From: Tindallia magadiensis
GTDB taxonomy: Bacteria > Bacillota > Clostridia > Peptostreptococcales > Tindalliaceae
Reading direction: 5' to 3'
DNA length: 64,000 nucleotides
Assembly: GCF_900113635.1 (NCBI RefSeq)
Contig: NZ_FOQA01000001.1
Span: forward strand, 682,001-746,000
Shown here: positions 16,743 to 25,717 of the stretch, piece after piece
Numbering within the stretch: the first letter of the stretch is position 1
Layout of the letters: the number at the start of each line of letters is the position of its first letter
Notes under the pieces: model-generated
The model's database searches: none
What the model saw: the letters and a program-made list of their open reading frames with translations, nothing else
What the model was told of the DNA's origin: nothing
Made by a program: the position numbers and the translations under genes

Positions 16743-16771
16743 ATCATACTCCCGCCTCTTTATTTTGTCAA
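16743..16771 (-). promoter_or_regulatory. Sigma-A promoter of ttdA
   Basis: On the minus strand TTGACA (16766-16771) is followed after exactly 17 bases by TATGAT (16743-16748), about 57 bases before the ttdA start. This is close to consensus. Confidence 0.72.
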
Positions 16772-16937
16772 TAAATTATCAATCATTTTTCCCAATACTT
16801 CTTTATTTGTTTCCATTTTTCTTTGCTGTCTCTATCCTTAGCGGGCATTTTCATTTTTATGAAAACCTTGCTATGTGCATTCTACATGTGGTAGTATGAG
16901 TCCACAATTACTTTTCTTTACCGAAGGAATGATTACC

Positions 16938-17579
16938 ATGGTTAATCAAATTAAAATAATGCCTATTCGTGAACGTGTTGCATCCGAATTGCGTAAAGCT
17001 ATTCTTACAGAAGCATTTCCTCCTGGCACTGAGTTAACACAACATAAAATTGCAGAAATGTTAGGTGTGTCAAGAATGCCTGTAAGAGAAGCTATTCAAA
17101 TGCTTGCTTCAGAAGGACTTATCGAAATGCGCCCTAATCGGAGTGCAGTTGTCCAGCAGGTTCCTGATGCTTTTATTCGTGAACATTTTGACATTCGGAT
17201 CATATTGGAATGCGAAACTGTCGAAAGGGCTTGTTTACGTATAAATGATTTTAAGCCACTAAAAAACATCCATGAACGCCATCGAAAGGCTGTTGAATCT
17301 GGTCTTTTAGAAGATATTCAGCATACTAATCAATCTTTCCATCTACTTCTTTGGGAAGCTTCTGGTAATGTCAAACTCAAAAACATGCTCATGCAACTTT
17401 GGAATGGAGTTACCATTAGCCGACCTGGCAGTAGTATTCTTCATTTACATGACGAGCATGATAAAATTTTTGAAGCAGTGATCAATCGAAATATCCAAGC
17501 TGCCCGCGATGCTATGAAAAGACATTTGGAGCGTGGGATGCAAGATATTCTCAACCGACAAATTTATCGAACAAAGTAA
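16938..17579 (+). CDS. GntR/FCD family transcriptional regulator
   Basis: This ~213-aa protein has an N-terminal winged helix-turn-helix (IRERVASELRKAIL, then GVSRMPVREAIQMLASEGLI) and a C-terminal all-helical FCD ligand domain. FCD candidate metal/ligand residues include H in FDIRIILECE-following helices, HRKAVESG and HDEHDKIFEAV. The start ATG 16938 is preceded by AAGGA; an ATG at 16929 and a longer reading from 16875 lack a proper site. It is divergent from the dehydratase-fumarate reductase genes and convergent with the CoA-transferase. FCD regulators commonly sense organic acids, so a tartrate/C4-acid repressor role is inferred. Confidence 0.9.
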   Translation: MVNQIKIMPIRERVASELRKAILTEAFPPGTELTQHKIAEMLGVSRMPVREAIQMLASEGLIEMRPNRSAVVQQVPDAFIREHFDIRIILECETVERACLRINDFKPLKNIHERHRKAVESGLLEDIQHTNQSFHLLLWEASGNVKLKNMLMQLWNGVTISRPGSSILHLHDEHDKIFEAVINRNIQAARDAMKRHLERGMQDILNRQIYRTK

Positions 17580-17587
17580 CATAAAGC

Positions 17588-17613
17588 AACCCGCTATCAA
17601 GCGGGTTTTTTTT
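17588..17613. terminator. Terminator of the GntR gene, shared with the convergent CoA-transferase gene
   Basis: AACCCGC (17588-17594), loop TATCAA and GCGGGTT (17601-17607) run into a T tract ending at 17613. It starts 8 bases after the GntR stop. Its T run overlaps the stop codon of the convergent CoA-transferase gene. Confidence 0.85.
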
Positions 17614-19099
17614 ATCGCATTTTTTTTGTTTGAACAAATTTTTCATGCCAGCTAAGAGAATCACCAAGGGTGTGCGGAGTATGACAGGATCCTGCTTTAG
17701 CTTTATTAAGGTATTCTTCCAAAGGCTTTTGATAATCTGGGTGAGCACAGTTTTCAATAATTGCTTCTGCCCGCTGAACCGGACTCAGGCCACGAAGATC
17801 AGCAAGTCCTTGTTCTGTAACAATGATATTCACGTCATGTTCTGTATGATCTACATGAGATACCATTGGTACAATCGAAGATATATCGCCATCTTTTGCT
17901 ATAGAAGGTGTTGTGAAAATACTTAAATAGCTAGCTCTTGTAAAATCGCCTGAGCCGCCAATGCCATTCATCATTTTAGAACCCATAATGTGAGTTGAAT
18001 TTACATTTCCAAAAATATCCGCTTCGATCGCCGTATTCATTGCAATAGAGCCAATTCTTCTAATTACCTCTGGATTGTTACTAATTTCCATAGGACGAAG
18101 CAATATTTTACTCCTATATTCATCAAATTTTTGATAAAAACGCTCAAAACCTTCAGGAGAAAGGGTTAAAGATGTTCCGGAAGCAAACTTAAACGTCCCT
18201 TCGTCCAGTAAATCTAGCACATTATCTTGAATTACTTCCGAGTAAAAGATTAGGTCTTTGAATCGAGAATCAGAAATTCCTTTCAACACTGCATTCGCCA
18301 CGCTGCCGACACCAGATTGAAGTGGTAATAGTTTTTCCGGCAAACGCCCTACTTCAACTTCCTTTTCAAAGAAGTCTATTAGATTTTTTGCAATTTGACG
18401 ACTATTCTCGTCAACAGGTGCAAACCCGATAGGATCATCTTCCAAGTCTGTTATCACAATGGCTTTTATTTTACTAGGATCCACTTCAATATAAGGCTTT
18501 CCAATTCGATCTACAGGATTTACCAATGGTATTGGTTGTCTGTTTGGCGGATCTTCCGGCTGGTAGATATCATGAATACCACATAACCCTAAAGGTTTTT
18601 TGGTATTAATCTCGACAATAATATGCTCTGCCTCACTGCAAAAAACAGGGCTGGCTCCAATAGAAGTAGTCGGAACAATATAACCCTCTTCTGTAATTTG
18701 TGCCGCTTCCACTAAAGCTACATCAATTTTTCCATAAAAACCATAACGAACTTGCTGAGAAAAGTGGCTAAGATGAATGTCAGCGTAATGAACATCACAG
18801 CTATTCAAAGCTTTTCTCATTGAGTTATTGGTTTGATAAGGCATTCGTTTGCTTATAATACCTGCTTCTGCAAAAAGACCATCAAGGCTTTGTCCTACAG
18901 ATGCACCCGTATATAAGTTGATCTTAAAATCCTCTTCCTTTTCAACCATCTTCACCAGAGCTTCTGGAACTGCTTTGGGATAACCAGTTGGAGTGAAGCC
19001 ACTAGTACCCAATGTCATACCGTTTTTGATCATTCCTGCCGCTTCTTTTGCTGACGTAATTTTGCTGCGAAGACTCTTGCATTTCACTCTTTCTTCCAC
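17612..19099 (-). CDS. Succinyl-CoA:acetate CoA-transferase (acetyl-CoA hydrolase/transferase family)
   Basis: This ~495-aa class I CoA-transferase of the Cat1/AarC type exchanges CoA between succinyl-CoA and acetate (or related acids) in the cytoplasm. Features are GTSGFTPTGYPK near the N-terminus, the catalytic glutamate in FYSEVIQDN (about residue 288 from the chosen start, near E294 of AarC), the oxyanion loop MNGIGGSGDF, and IVTEQGLADLRGLSP near the C-terminus. I chose GTG 19099 because AAGGAGG lies 8 bases before it; the longer frame to 19156 has no such site. With the fumarate reductase and dehydratase genes it points to a C4-acid/succinate fermentation. The exact acyl-CoA preference cannot be read. 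Confidence 0.88.
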   Translation of the reverse strand: MEERVKCKSLRSKITSAKEAAGMIKNGMTLGTSGFTPTGYPKAVPEALVKMVEKEEDFKINLYTGASVGQSLDGLFAEAGIISKRMPYQTNNSMRKALNSCDVHYADIHLSHFSQQVRYGFYGKIDVALVEAAQITEEGYIVPTTSIGASPVFCSEAEHIIVEINTKKPLGLCGIHDIYQPEDPPNRQPIPLVNPVDRIGKPYIEVDPSKIKAIVITDLEDDPIGFAPVDENSRQIAKNLIDFFEKEVEVGRLPEKLLPLQSGVGSVANAVLKGISDSRFKDLIFYSEVIQDNVLDLLDEGTFKFASGTSLTLSPEGFERFYQKFDEYRSKILLRPMEISNNPEVIRRIGSIAMNTAIEADIFGNVNSTHIMGSKMMNGIGGSGDFTRASYLSIFTTPSIAKDGDISSIVPMVSHVDHTEHDVNIIVTEQGLADLRGLSPVQRAEAIIENCAHPDYQKPLEEYLNKAKAGSCHTPHTLGDSLSWHEKFVQTKKMR

Positions 19100-19271
19100 A
19101 TCCTCAGCCTCCTTGTTTGTTGGTTTGCTTCCTTTACCCATAAAAAAAATATGCACGAAAAAGATCTTTCTTGCAGTCTGAAAGAAAATTCACGGCATAC
19201 TTAACCTTCTTCTGTTACGATTAAGCAAAGGGACGTTTGCTTTTGTAAACAGTATGGTTAAATTGTAAAAG

Positions 19272-19308
19272 AAAAGGTTGTCTTTGTTACTAATATAACA
19301 ACCCTTTC
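19272..19308 (-). terminator. Terminator after DUF3870 gene
   Basis: The minus strand has AAAGGGTTGT pairing with ACAACCTTTT, then TCTTTTAC. It lies in the 300-base gap 19100-19401 between the DUF3870 gene and the CoA-transferase. The rest of that gap is AT-rich and must hold the CoA-transferase promoter, which I could not place confidently. Confidence 0.6.
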
Positions 19309-19401
19309 TTCTTTCGTCAATCTATTTGTCGGATTCTATTATTGTCCTTTATTTCAAAATTTTCAATCTAGCCTTTCTTCTTTGCTACTGTAAATGACCT
19401 C

Positions 19402-19749
19402 TTAATCATCCTCAGGTTCCATCATCTGGTTATCTATAACGGCACAATACCTTAAATGGCAGTTCTTTATAGCCGTTATTAATGCTTTTTTCGCCGATCC
19501 AAAATAATTATCGTGAAACATTTCTTCAATCTCTTCAATTTGGACTAAATTTTTTCCCTCTAACGCATTCTTCACAAAAGATTTAGAAACATCCGTAATC
19601 ATCGATGAATCAGCTTCTACAATAATACCGGTTTTACGCTCAACCCTTAAGCCAACGGCTATTATTTTATATAATTGAGAGGCTGTAGTGTTTTCGGGAG
19701 GTTTTGCATAGCCACTGATAAAAATCTCTTTTTCTTTCAGTTTAACCAC
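19402..19749 (-). CDS. DUF3870 domain-containing protein
   Basis: This 115-aa protein begins with FISGYAKPPENTTASQLYKI and contains VVGLR-like AVGLRVERKTGIIVEADSSM and LRYCAVIDNQ, a pattern I recognise as DUF3870. The function is unknown. Homologues often sit near CoA-transferases and organic-acid catabolic genes, as here. The start appears to be GTG 19749 with only a weak upstream site. No signal peptide or membrane segment is visible, so it is cytosolic. Confidence 0.72.
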   Translation of the reverse strand: MVKLKEKEIFISGYAKPPENTTASQLYKIIAVGLRVERKTGIIVEADSSMITDVSKSFVKNALEGKNLVQIEEIEEMFHDNYFGSAKKALITAIKNCHLRYCAVIDNQMMEPEDD

Positions 19750-19872
19750 CTGCTTCTTTCATCATTTACTATTATCCTAGCAATCCCCAGAATTATTGTC
19801 AATCAATTGCAAGGTTTGGGTATTTTTATTTCTTTCGTTTCTCCAGCGATCTCCCTCGTCATCTTCCTTTTT

Positions 19873-21447
19873 CTACGCTTTCGAGTCTGATTGATAGGTT
19901 GCTTTTGAAACAATTATCATTACTATGATAGAAACCATCGCTGCAGGTACCATAGAAATATATAGACCATCCCAAATAGCCCAGTCCATCGCCAGACCAG
20001 CTTCTATTATTTCTTCTTCGTAATTGGCTTCTCTTGTGTAAGGGAATACCAGCACGAAAAATACTACCCAGGATACCAGGCCTGAAAAGAAGGAGGCTAT
20101 CGCCCCTTTTGCATTAGCTTTCTTCCAGAAAAAGCCGAAAACAAATGGTGCAAATACGGTGCAAAGCTGCAATGAACCAGAAAACACAATCAGTCTGTAC
20201 ACTGTTTCAAAATAAAGGGCAATCCCTAAAGAAATGGTCATTGTCAGCGGGATAGCTATTCGAACAGCCCGTAATTCATCTTTTTTTGATGCTTCTGGTC
20301 GAAAATATTTGTATAAATTATGTCCAGCCATTGTTGCAGAAATCAGCGTAGTGTTTCCCACCGTGCTAATAATAGCACCTGCTAAAGCAACCACAAACAG
20401 GGTTCCTGCCCAAGGAGGCAGAAAATTATCAGCAACCCAAGGAAGGACCATTTCCACAGTATCAAGGGGTAAATCAAGCCCCCAGGTAAACATGGCAATT
20501 CCAATAAAAACAGGAATCATCCCTAGTACAAGGTACAGTAATCCACCGATAATAAATCCTTTTGCTGCAACTTTTTCATCCTTGGCGGCTAATACTCGTT
20601 GTAAAATAACCTGACTGGGTACATCTCCAAGACCTAAAGCAGCCCAAGCGGAAACATAAAAGGCAAGACCAAGTATTCCCGTGTACCATAAATAACCACC
20701 ATCTTCTGCTGCTACTGGCACCATGGCAAAGGTAGGTAATTCCAACCAGTTTTCTGCTTCAGCAAAAAACGTGTTCCATCCACCTATTTCACCAATCGTA
20801 ATAGGGAGCATGACAAACAATCCTATTACCATCAACATCATTGCAACAACATCCACACGTGACAGCGCCCAAAGTCCACCAAAATAAGTAACAACAATCA
20901 TCACCAAAGAAGCTAGTATAATAGCGCCTGCCATACTAAATCCTGTGGTTAAAAAAACAATAACGCCTAAAGCAACTAACTGACCTCCTAACCATCCAAT
21001 AGCCGCCAACATCTGCACAACGAGGTATAGCATCCCCATTTTTTCACCATACCGCTCATTCATAAAGTCTACCACCGTGCTATAACCTGATTTTCTTAAT
21101 CGGTAAGCAAAGAAAAAACCAATCAGAAACATCATTAAAACAGGAGCAAAGGGATCAAAAATAATCGCCTGAAAACCTCCAATATAGGCTTCTCCAGCTG
21201 CTCCCATCATCGCTCCAGCACAAATCCATGTAGCACAAATGGATGGCACAAGAAAGGGTAATGTCAGGTTCCTTCCTGCTAATGCCAAGTCATCTGATTC
21301 TTCAATTCGACCCGCATAGCGAAAGCCCATGTAAAGAATAAAAAGAATAAAAAGTCCAAGAACTGCCAAGATCCAGTTTGCTGACTGGAACACTTCAATA
21401 TAGTCCCGTTCAACCAACTGAATTGATGCTGTGTAAAGTGTTTTCAT
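19873..21447 (-). CDS. Sodium:solute symporter family (SSS) transporter
   Basis: This ~524-aa membrane protein has about 13 hydrophobic segments. The early motif RIEESDDLALAGRNLTLPF and GYSTVVDFMNERYG are typical of the SSS family, which drives uptake of organic solutes with Na+. The start ATG 21447 is preceded by AGGAGG with 7-base spacing, so an 18-codon extension to 21501 is rejected. It lies upstream of DUF3870 and the CoA-transferase on the same strand, and could import a carboxylate for that pathway. The substrate is not predictable. Confidence 0.88.
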   Translation of the reverse strand: MKTLYTASIQLVERDYIEVFQSANWILAVLGLFILFILYMGFRYAGRIEESDDLALAGRNLTLPFLVPSICATWICAGAMMGAAGEAYIGGFQAIIFDPFAPVLMMFLIGFFFAYRLRKSGYSTVVDFMNERYGEKMGMLYLVVQMLAAIGWLGGQLVALGVIVFLTTGFSMAGAIILASLVMIVVTYFGGLWALSRVDVVAMMLMVIGLFVMLPITIGEIGGWNTFFAEAENWLELPTFAMVPVAAEDGGYLWYTGILGLAFYVSAWAALGLGDVPSQVILQRVLAAKDEKVAAKGFIIGGLLYLVLGMIPVFIGIAMFTWGLDLPLDTVEMVLPWVADNFLPPWAGTLFVVALAGAIISTVGNTTLISATMAGHNLYKYFRPEASKKDELRAVRIAIPLTMTISLGIALYFETVYRLIVFSGSLQLCTVFAPFVFGFFWKKANAKGAIASFFSGLVSWVVFFVLVFPYTREANYEEEIIEAGLAMDWAIWDGLYISMVPAAMVSIIVMIIVSKATYQSDSKA

Positions 21448-21631
21448 TTTTCGACCTCCTCGCGCTAATCTCCGCTTCTCTTTTCCGATGATTACCATCA
21501 CTAAGACTTCCTCTACAAGAAAAAGATAAGCGGTGCTACATCCCTAGATAACGGAACATTATTCATATTACCTTTTTATAAAGATCAGCACAAGGAAATT
21601 CGCGTTATTTTTTATTATTTTTTTACATTCA

Positions 21632-21683
21632 AAAACCAGACCCTTACAGCTGTTTTTTCAAATGCCCCAAGAGGTCTGGTTTT
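21632..21683 (-). terminator. Terminator of the endonuclease IV gene
   Basis: AAAACCAGACC (21632-21642) pairs with GGTCTGGTTTT (21673-21683) around a 30-base loop. On the minus strand it ends in TTTTTG. It lies 9 bases after the nfo stop. Confidence 0.68.
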
Positions 21684-21691
21684 CTTTCTGT

Positions 21692-22528
21692 TTAAACGTT
21701 ACTGTAGTTTGCTTTCAGTAGTTCGATTTCCTGCTGATACCCTTCCAACTCGTTCGGTGTTTCTAAATTAAAGGGAATGTTTTTTAATTGTGGATGATTC
21801 ACGATTTGAACAATGGTTTTTTCTCCTAAGGTTCCGTTACCAATCTTTTCATGACGATCTTTATGTGAACGAAAATCAACTTTACTATCGTTTAGGTGGA
21901 AAGCTTTTAGCCTTTTTAATCCAACCACCTTATCAACTTTCTGCAAAACACCGTCCAAGTCCTTCACTAAATCATATCCAGCAGAATACAAGTGACAGCT
22001 ATCCAAACATATCCCTACTTTTTTATTGTGTTTCACACCGTCTATAATTTGTTTTAATTCTTCCAGTCTACCACCTATTTCTGTTCCTTTTCCTGACATT
22101 CCCTCTAGAAGAATAGTTGCTGTCCCATCTTCTGGTATTGATTCGTTCATTGCTTCTATGATCATCTCTATACCTTTTTCAGCGCCTTGTCCTACATGGG
22201 AGCCAGGATGAAAAATATAGTAACTTTCGGGTATTTGATTTAATCGCTTTAAATCATCTTTGAATATCATTTTAGAAAACTCTCGGGTTTCTTTTTTGTT
22301 TGAACATAAATTCATGGTATACGAAGCATGTGCAAATAATGGACCAAAGTCGTTTTCCTTCATTAATGCTTTTAATTTTTCAATATCCTTCTGATCAATT
22401 TCTTTTGCTTTTCCTCCTCTGGGATTTCGAGTAAAGAATTGAAAGGTATTGGCACCAATGCCTACCGCTTCCCTGGCGGCATGATAAAATCCTTTTGCAA
22501 TCGATAAATGACATCCTATTGTTAACAT
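21692..22528 (-). CDS. nfo: Endonuclease IV (AP endonuclease)
   Basis: This is a 278-aa protein of the Nfo family, which nicks DNA at abasic sites using three zinc ions. Motifs are IGCHLSIAKGF at the N-terminus, FFTRNPRGGKA, LFAHASYTMNL, FHPGSHVGQG, ILLEGMSGKG, GICLDSCHLYSAGYD, FHLNDSK and HEKIGNGTLG, with FNLETPNE at the end. These supply the metal-binding His, Glu and Asp residues. The length matches the family. It has its own ribosome site (TAGGAG) and a terminator. The DJ-1 gene lies 34 bases upstream on the same strand, so the two may be cotranscribed. Confidence 0.96.
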   Translation of the reverse strand: MLTIGCHLSIAKGFYHAAREAVGIGANTFQFFTRNPRGGKAKEIDQKDIEKLKALMKENDFGPLFAHASYTMNLCSNKKETREFSKMIFKDDLKRLNQIPESYYIFHPGSHVGQGAEKGIEMIIEAMNESIPEDGTATILLEGMSGKGTEIGGRLEELKQIIDGVKHNKKVGICLDSCHLYSAGYDLVKDLDGVLQKVDKVVGLKRLKAFHLNDSKVDFRSHKDRHEKIGNGTLGEKTIVQIVNHPQLKNIPFNLETPNELEGYQQEIELLKANYSNV

Positions 22529-22562
22529 GTTGATTCTCCTAACCTTTTTTTGTTGATTCTAC

Positions 22563-23162
22563 TCAGTCTCTTGATGGCTCATTTTTCCATTCTCCGTATT
22601 CCATATAAGATTGTGTTTTTTCACTTATTTGATTTCCATGAAATTTTTTCACCACATGTAAGCTAAGATCAATTCCTGCCGATATTCCCCCACAAGTAGC
22701 GATGTGACCATGATCAATCATCCTTTTGTTTTCATTGATAATCGTATTTGGCGCACTTTTTTTTAGTAAGTGTAATACCTGATGATGAGTAACAGACTCT
22801 AACCCATCCAACAACCCTAGTTTTCCCAATACAACAGCGCCACTACAAACAGACATTGTCATTTCTGTTTGTGGCTGAATATGACGTATCCAATCCAGCA
22901 CTTTTTCATTATCCACCTGTAACCTGGTTCCTTCACCACCCGGTATCACCAATATATCAATATTGGGATGCTGGTCAATAGAGTAATCTGCTATTATTTT
23001 CAAACCATTAACGGTTTTGATTTCACCAGCTCTTTCAGCAATCGTAAATACATTGAATAACTCGTATTGGTTCAATTCTGATGTAACCGAAAAGACTTCA
23101 TAAGGACCAGCAAAATCCAAAACTTCCACCTTTTCAAAAACGTAAATACCTACGTTTCGCAT
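22563..23162 (-). CDS. DJ-1/PfpI family protein
   Basis: This 199-aa protein has the class I glutamine amidotransferase-like fold of DJ-1/PfpI. It shows DFAGPYEVF, DILVIPGGEG and the nucleophile elbow SVCSGAVVLG, where Cys is the likely active residue, followed by GHIATCGGISAGID. The DFAGP...GG.G...CSGA...GISAGID series resembles isonitrile hydratase and the sensor half of AraC-type GATase regulators, but no helix-turn-helix domain is fused. The ribosome site is AAAGGAG. The substrate is unknown. Confidence 0.87.
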   Translation of the reverse strand: MRNVGIYVFEKVEVLDFAGPYEVFSVTSELNQYELFNVFTIAERAGEIKTVNGLKIIADYSIDQHPNIDILVIPGGEGTRLQVDNEKVLDWIRHIQPQTEMTMSVCSGAVVLGKLGLLDGLESVTHHQVLHLLKKSAPNTIINENKRMIDHGHIATCGGISAGIDLSLHVVKKFHGNQISEKTQSYMEYGEWKNEPSRD

Positions 23163-23384
23163 TGCTGCAACAACTCCTTTCCATTCATTTCTTTATCTAT
23201 ACCGGGTATTCTGGTTTTTATTCAGCTCCTCAATGCTTCCCATGATACCCCTTGTCACTCTACACTCCTTTTAGAATACCCTTTTTTGAATCTCCGTATC
23301 ATACTTTCTTTAAAACACTGATTGCTTGGTTGTATTTTCTTTAACAATATTTAATAATTTCTCGTTTTCTACCCATAAACAAGC

Positions 23385-23390
23385 TATAAT
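23385..23390 (+). promoter_or_regulatory. Probable -10 element of the two-component operon
   Basis: TATAAT lies 30 bases before the kinase start. No good -35 is found at 17 bases, which would suit an activated promoter. The AT-rich 23163-23420 gap must also hold the divergent DJ-1 promoter. Confidence 0.4.
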
Positions 23391-23420
23391 AGAACATAAT
23401 GACATTTAAAGGTGATTGTA

Positions 23421-24695
23421 ATGGAATGGAATCGAAAAAATGTTGAAAACTTAATACTAGTGACAATGATTATCACATTTTCAGGTCAAATATATTTAAG
23501 CCCACTCCCCAGCGTATTTCGATTATCAATGGCGGTTGCGGCCCTTACCGTTACCTTGATTCATTTTCAAAAATTACCAGTAATGCTGGTATGTGGAACA
23601 GTAGCTTTTACGATCCCTTTATTTCGAGCGTTTGTCGATTATATGAGTATTTCTTCCGTTGGATTTATTCAGCTTTTTTGGATTTATGCTCCTGTTGCCA
23701 TCTACTATTTTTCATATGGTATCTTATTTGAATTTCTTCAAATAAGAAAAAAACTTCAAAGCCCAATGCTATTTATGTTTTCTTTATGGTTTGTCGATAG
23801 CTTTTCAAATCTGATGGAATTATCCTTAAGACAATTATTAAATCGAACAGAAATAGGGGATACCATTCTGCAAATCATTGTTATTGGAATGATACGAACC
23901 GTGCTTACCTATTTTCTTTATAACACCACACTATACTACATTGAACGCTATGACCGAAGCTTAAAAGAGAAAAAATATCGAGAAACATTATTATTTCTCT
24001 CTCGATTAAGATCTGAGCTGTTTTTTATTAGAAAATCTATTGCAGATATTGAGGAAGCTATGAAGGAAAGCTATAGTCTTTATCAACAACTGAAGCCGGG
24101 TGTTTTAAAAGAGCAAGCCCTCAGTGTGACAAAAAATATTCATGAAATAAAGAAAGACTATGCCCGAGTCGTAGAGGGAATGGAAAAAGCCCTGGCAGGA
24201 GAAGAAGACTTTTCCATTATGAGTGTTCGGGAAATATTTGAACTACTAAAAGAAAACTACATTAGTTTATCTACTAACGAAAATCTTGACATTCGCTTTG
24301 TTTTTCAATGTCGCAATAATTTGATTACTTCTGAATACTATCCGCTTGTTTCTATTCTCAACAATTTAATCGTCAATGCACTAGAAGCTATTGATCAGGA
24401 AGGCTCTATCGTTGTAAAGGCTTTTCAGGAGAAAGAATATTATCATTTTCAGGTAATCGATAATGGAAAGGGGGTTGACCCTAAAGACCTTGACCTTCTT
24501 TTCCTTCCCGGTTATTCTACCAAGTATAACGAAGTAACCGGAAAAATGTCTACGGGCATTGGTCTTTCACATGTTAAAGAAATTGTTGAAAATCATTTTT
24601 CTGGTACGATACAAGTGGATACACTCCATCAGGGAAAGTGGACTCGCTTTTGGATTCAAATACCGGTCAAAAGAATTTTGGAGGTGGCCTCGTAA
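23421..24695 (+). CDS. Membrane sensor histidine kinase (GlnK/YcbA-like)
   Basis: This ~424-aa kinase has five or six hydrophobic segments in the first ~190 residues, then a cytoplasmic helical stretch. The probable phosphoacceptor is the His of NIHEIKKDY. The ATP-binding domain has the N box NNLIVNALEAI, DNGKGVDPKD and STGIGLSHV. The start ATG 23421 is preceded by AAAGGTGA. Its stop overlaps the response-regulator start (TAATG). The partner regulator resembles Bacillus GlnL, so this is a GlnK-like pair. The signal is probably an amino acid or dicarboxylate, given the symporter and racemase genes that follow. Confidence 0.88.
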   Translation: MEWNRKNVENLILVTMIITFSGQIYLSPLPSVFRLSMAVAALTVTLIHFQKLPVMLVCGTVAFTIPLFRAFVDYMSISSVGFIQLFWIYAPVAIYYFSYGILFEFLQIRKKLQSPMLFMFSLWFVDSFSNLMELSLRQLLNRTEIGDTILQIIVIGMIRTVLTYFLYNTTLYYIERYDRSLKEKKYRETLLFLSRLRSELFFIRKSIADIEEAMKESYSLYQQLKPGVLKEQALSVTKNIHEIKKDYARVVEGMEKALAGEEDFSIMSVREIFELLKENYISLSTNENLDIRFVFQCRNNLITSEYYPLVSILNNLIVNALEAIDQEGSIVVKAFQEKEYYHFQVIDNGKGVDPKDLDLLFLPGYSTKYNEVTGKMSTGIGLSHVKEIVENHFSGTIQVDTLHQGKWTRFWIQIPVKRILEVAS

Positions 24696-25597
24696 TGGAA
24701 ACTCGTTTTTATATTGCCGACGATGATCTTAGCATCCAGCGCATTTTAGAAAGTATTATTGAGAAGCACCACCTTGGCTTTGTTATTGGTACAGCAACAG
24801 ATGGTAAATCTACTGTTAACGAGGTTGCTTCATTACAACCTGATATTGTCCTGGTCGATTTGTTGATGCCTCATATCGATGGTATCGGTGTTGTTTCTAT
24901 GCTTAATAAATCAAAATGCAACAGTTCTTTTATCATGATTTCTCAGGTTGATTCCAGTGATATGATTGCTGCTGCATATGAAAAAGGGATCGAGTTTTTT
25001 ATCAACAAACCAATTAACGTAGTAGAAGTCGTTTCTGTGATTAAAAATGTTAAGGAAAAACACAGCCTTACAAAGATGCTTTACTCTTTTGAAAGTGCTG
25101 TTAAAATAATGCGAGGTAACGAACCCGTCCCGTCAAAATCCGAAGGACAAGATTACTTAAAAGCCAATATAAGAAAGGTGTTGGCTAACCTGGGAATTTC
25201 TGGGGAAGCCGGTTATCAGGATTTAGTCGAAATGCTTTATTTGTTGATAAGCCGAAGCCCTCACCCTAGCCTTTACACCAGTAGCCCTAAGATGAGTGAA
25301 GCTTATGAGTTGTTGAAAAATCATTATCAACATAGCGGCTCTCTCATTAATACCGGAACCATCGAGCAAAGAATACGGCGGACCATAAAGAGTGCACTCA
25401 ACAACCTTGCCCATCGTGGTTTAGAAGATTATCACGATGATATTTTTATACGATATTCATCTTTATTGTTTGAATTTAGCGAAGTGAGACGGGAAATGGA
25501 TTATCTGAAGGGAAAACAAAAATCCAGTGGTAAAATCAGTGTTCGGAAGTTTGTTGATGGTATCCAGATTTTATTAGCGGATGAGTCTGCATCATAA
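24695..25597 (+). CDS. Response regulator, GlnL/YcbB-like
   Basis: This 300-aa protein has an N-terminal receiver (acidic pocket IADDD, phospho-Asp in IVLVDLLMP, later ISQVDSSDM and the Lys of FFINKPIN). The C-terminal ~170 residues match the YcbB-type DNA-binding domain (LGISGEAGYQDLVEML and IEQRIRRTIKSALNNLAHRG). In Bacillus the homologue activates glutamine-uptake genes. The start overlaps the kinase stop by one base, with GGAGGTGG upstream. The symporter gene 120 bases downstream is the natural target. Confidence 0.9.
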   Translation: METRFYIADDDLSIQRILESIIEKHHLGFVIGTATDGKSTVNEVASLQPDIVLVDLLMPHIDGIGVVSMLNKSKCNSSFIMISQVDSSDMIAAAYEKGIEFFINKPINVVEVVSVIKNVKEKHSLTKMLYSFESAVKIMRGNEPVPSKSEGQDYLKANIRKVLANLGISGEAGYQDLVEMLYLLISRSPHPSLYTSSPKMSEAYELLKNHYQHSGSLINTGTIEQRIRRTIKSALNNLAHRGLEDYHDDIFIRYSSLLFEFSEVRREMDYLKGKQKSSGKISVRKFVDGIQILLADESAS

Positions 25598-25717
25598 GTT
25601 AAAATTTTCACGAAATTATGTATTTTTCTGTACTATTTTGTCTTTTTTTGTCACATTCCTTTTATATTGATTATGTCTCTATATAGGTGAACAGTGTTCA
25701 ATAAAGGAGGAATTGTA

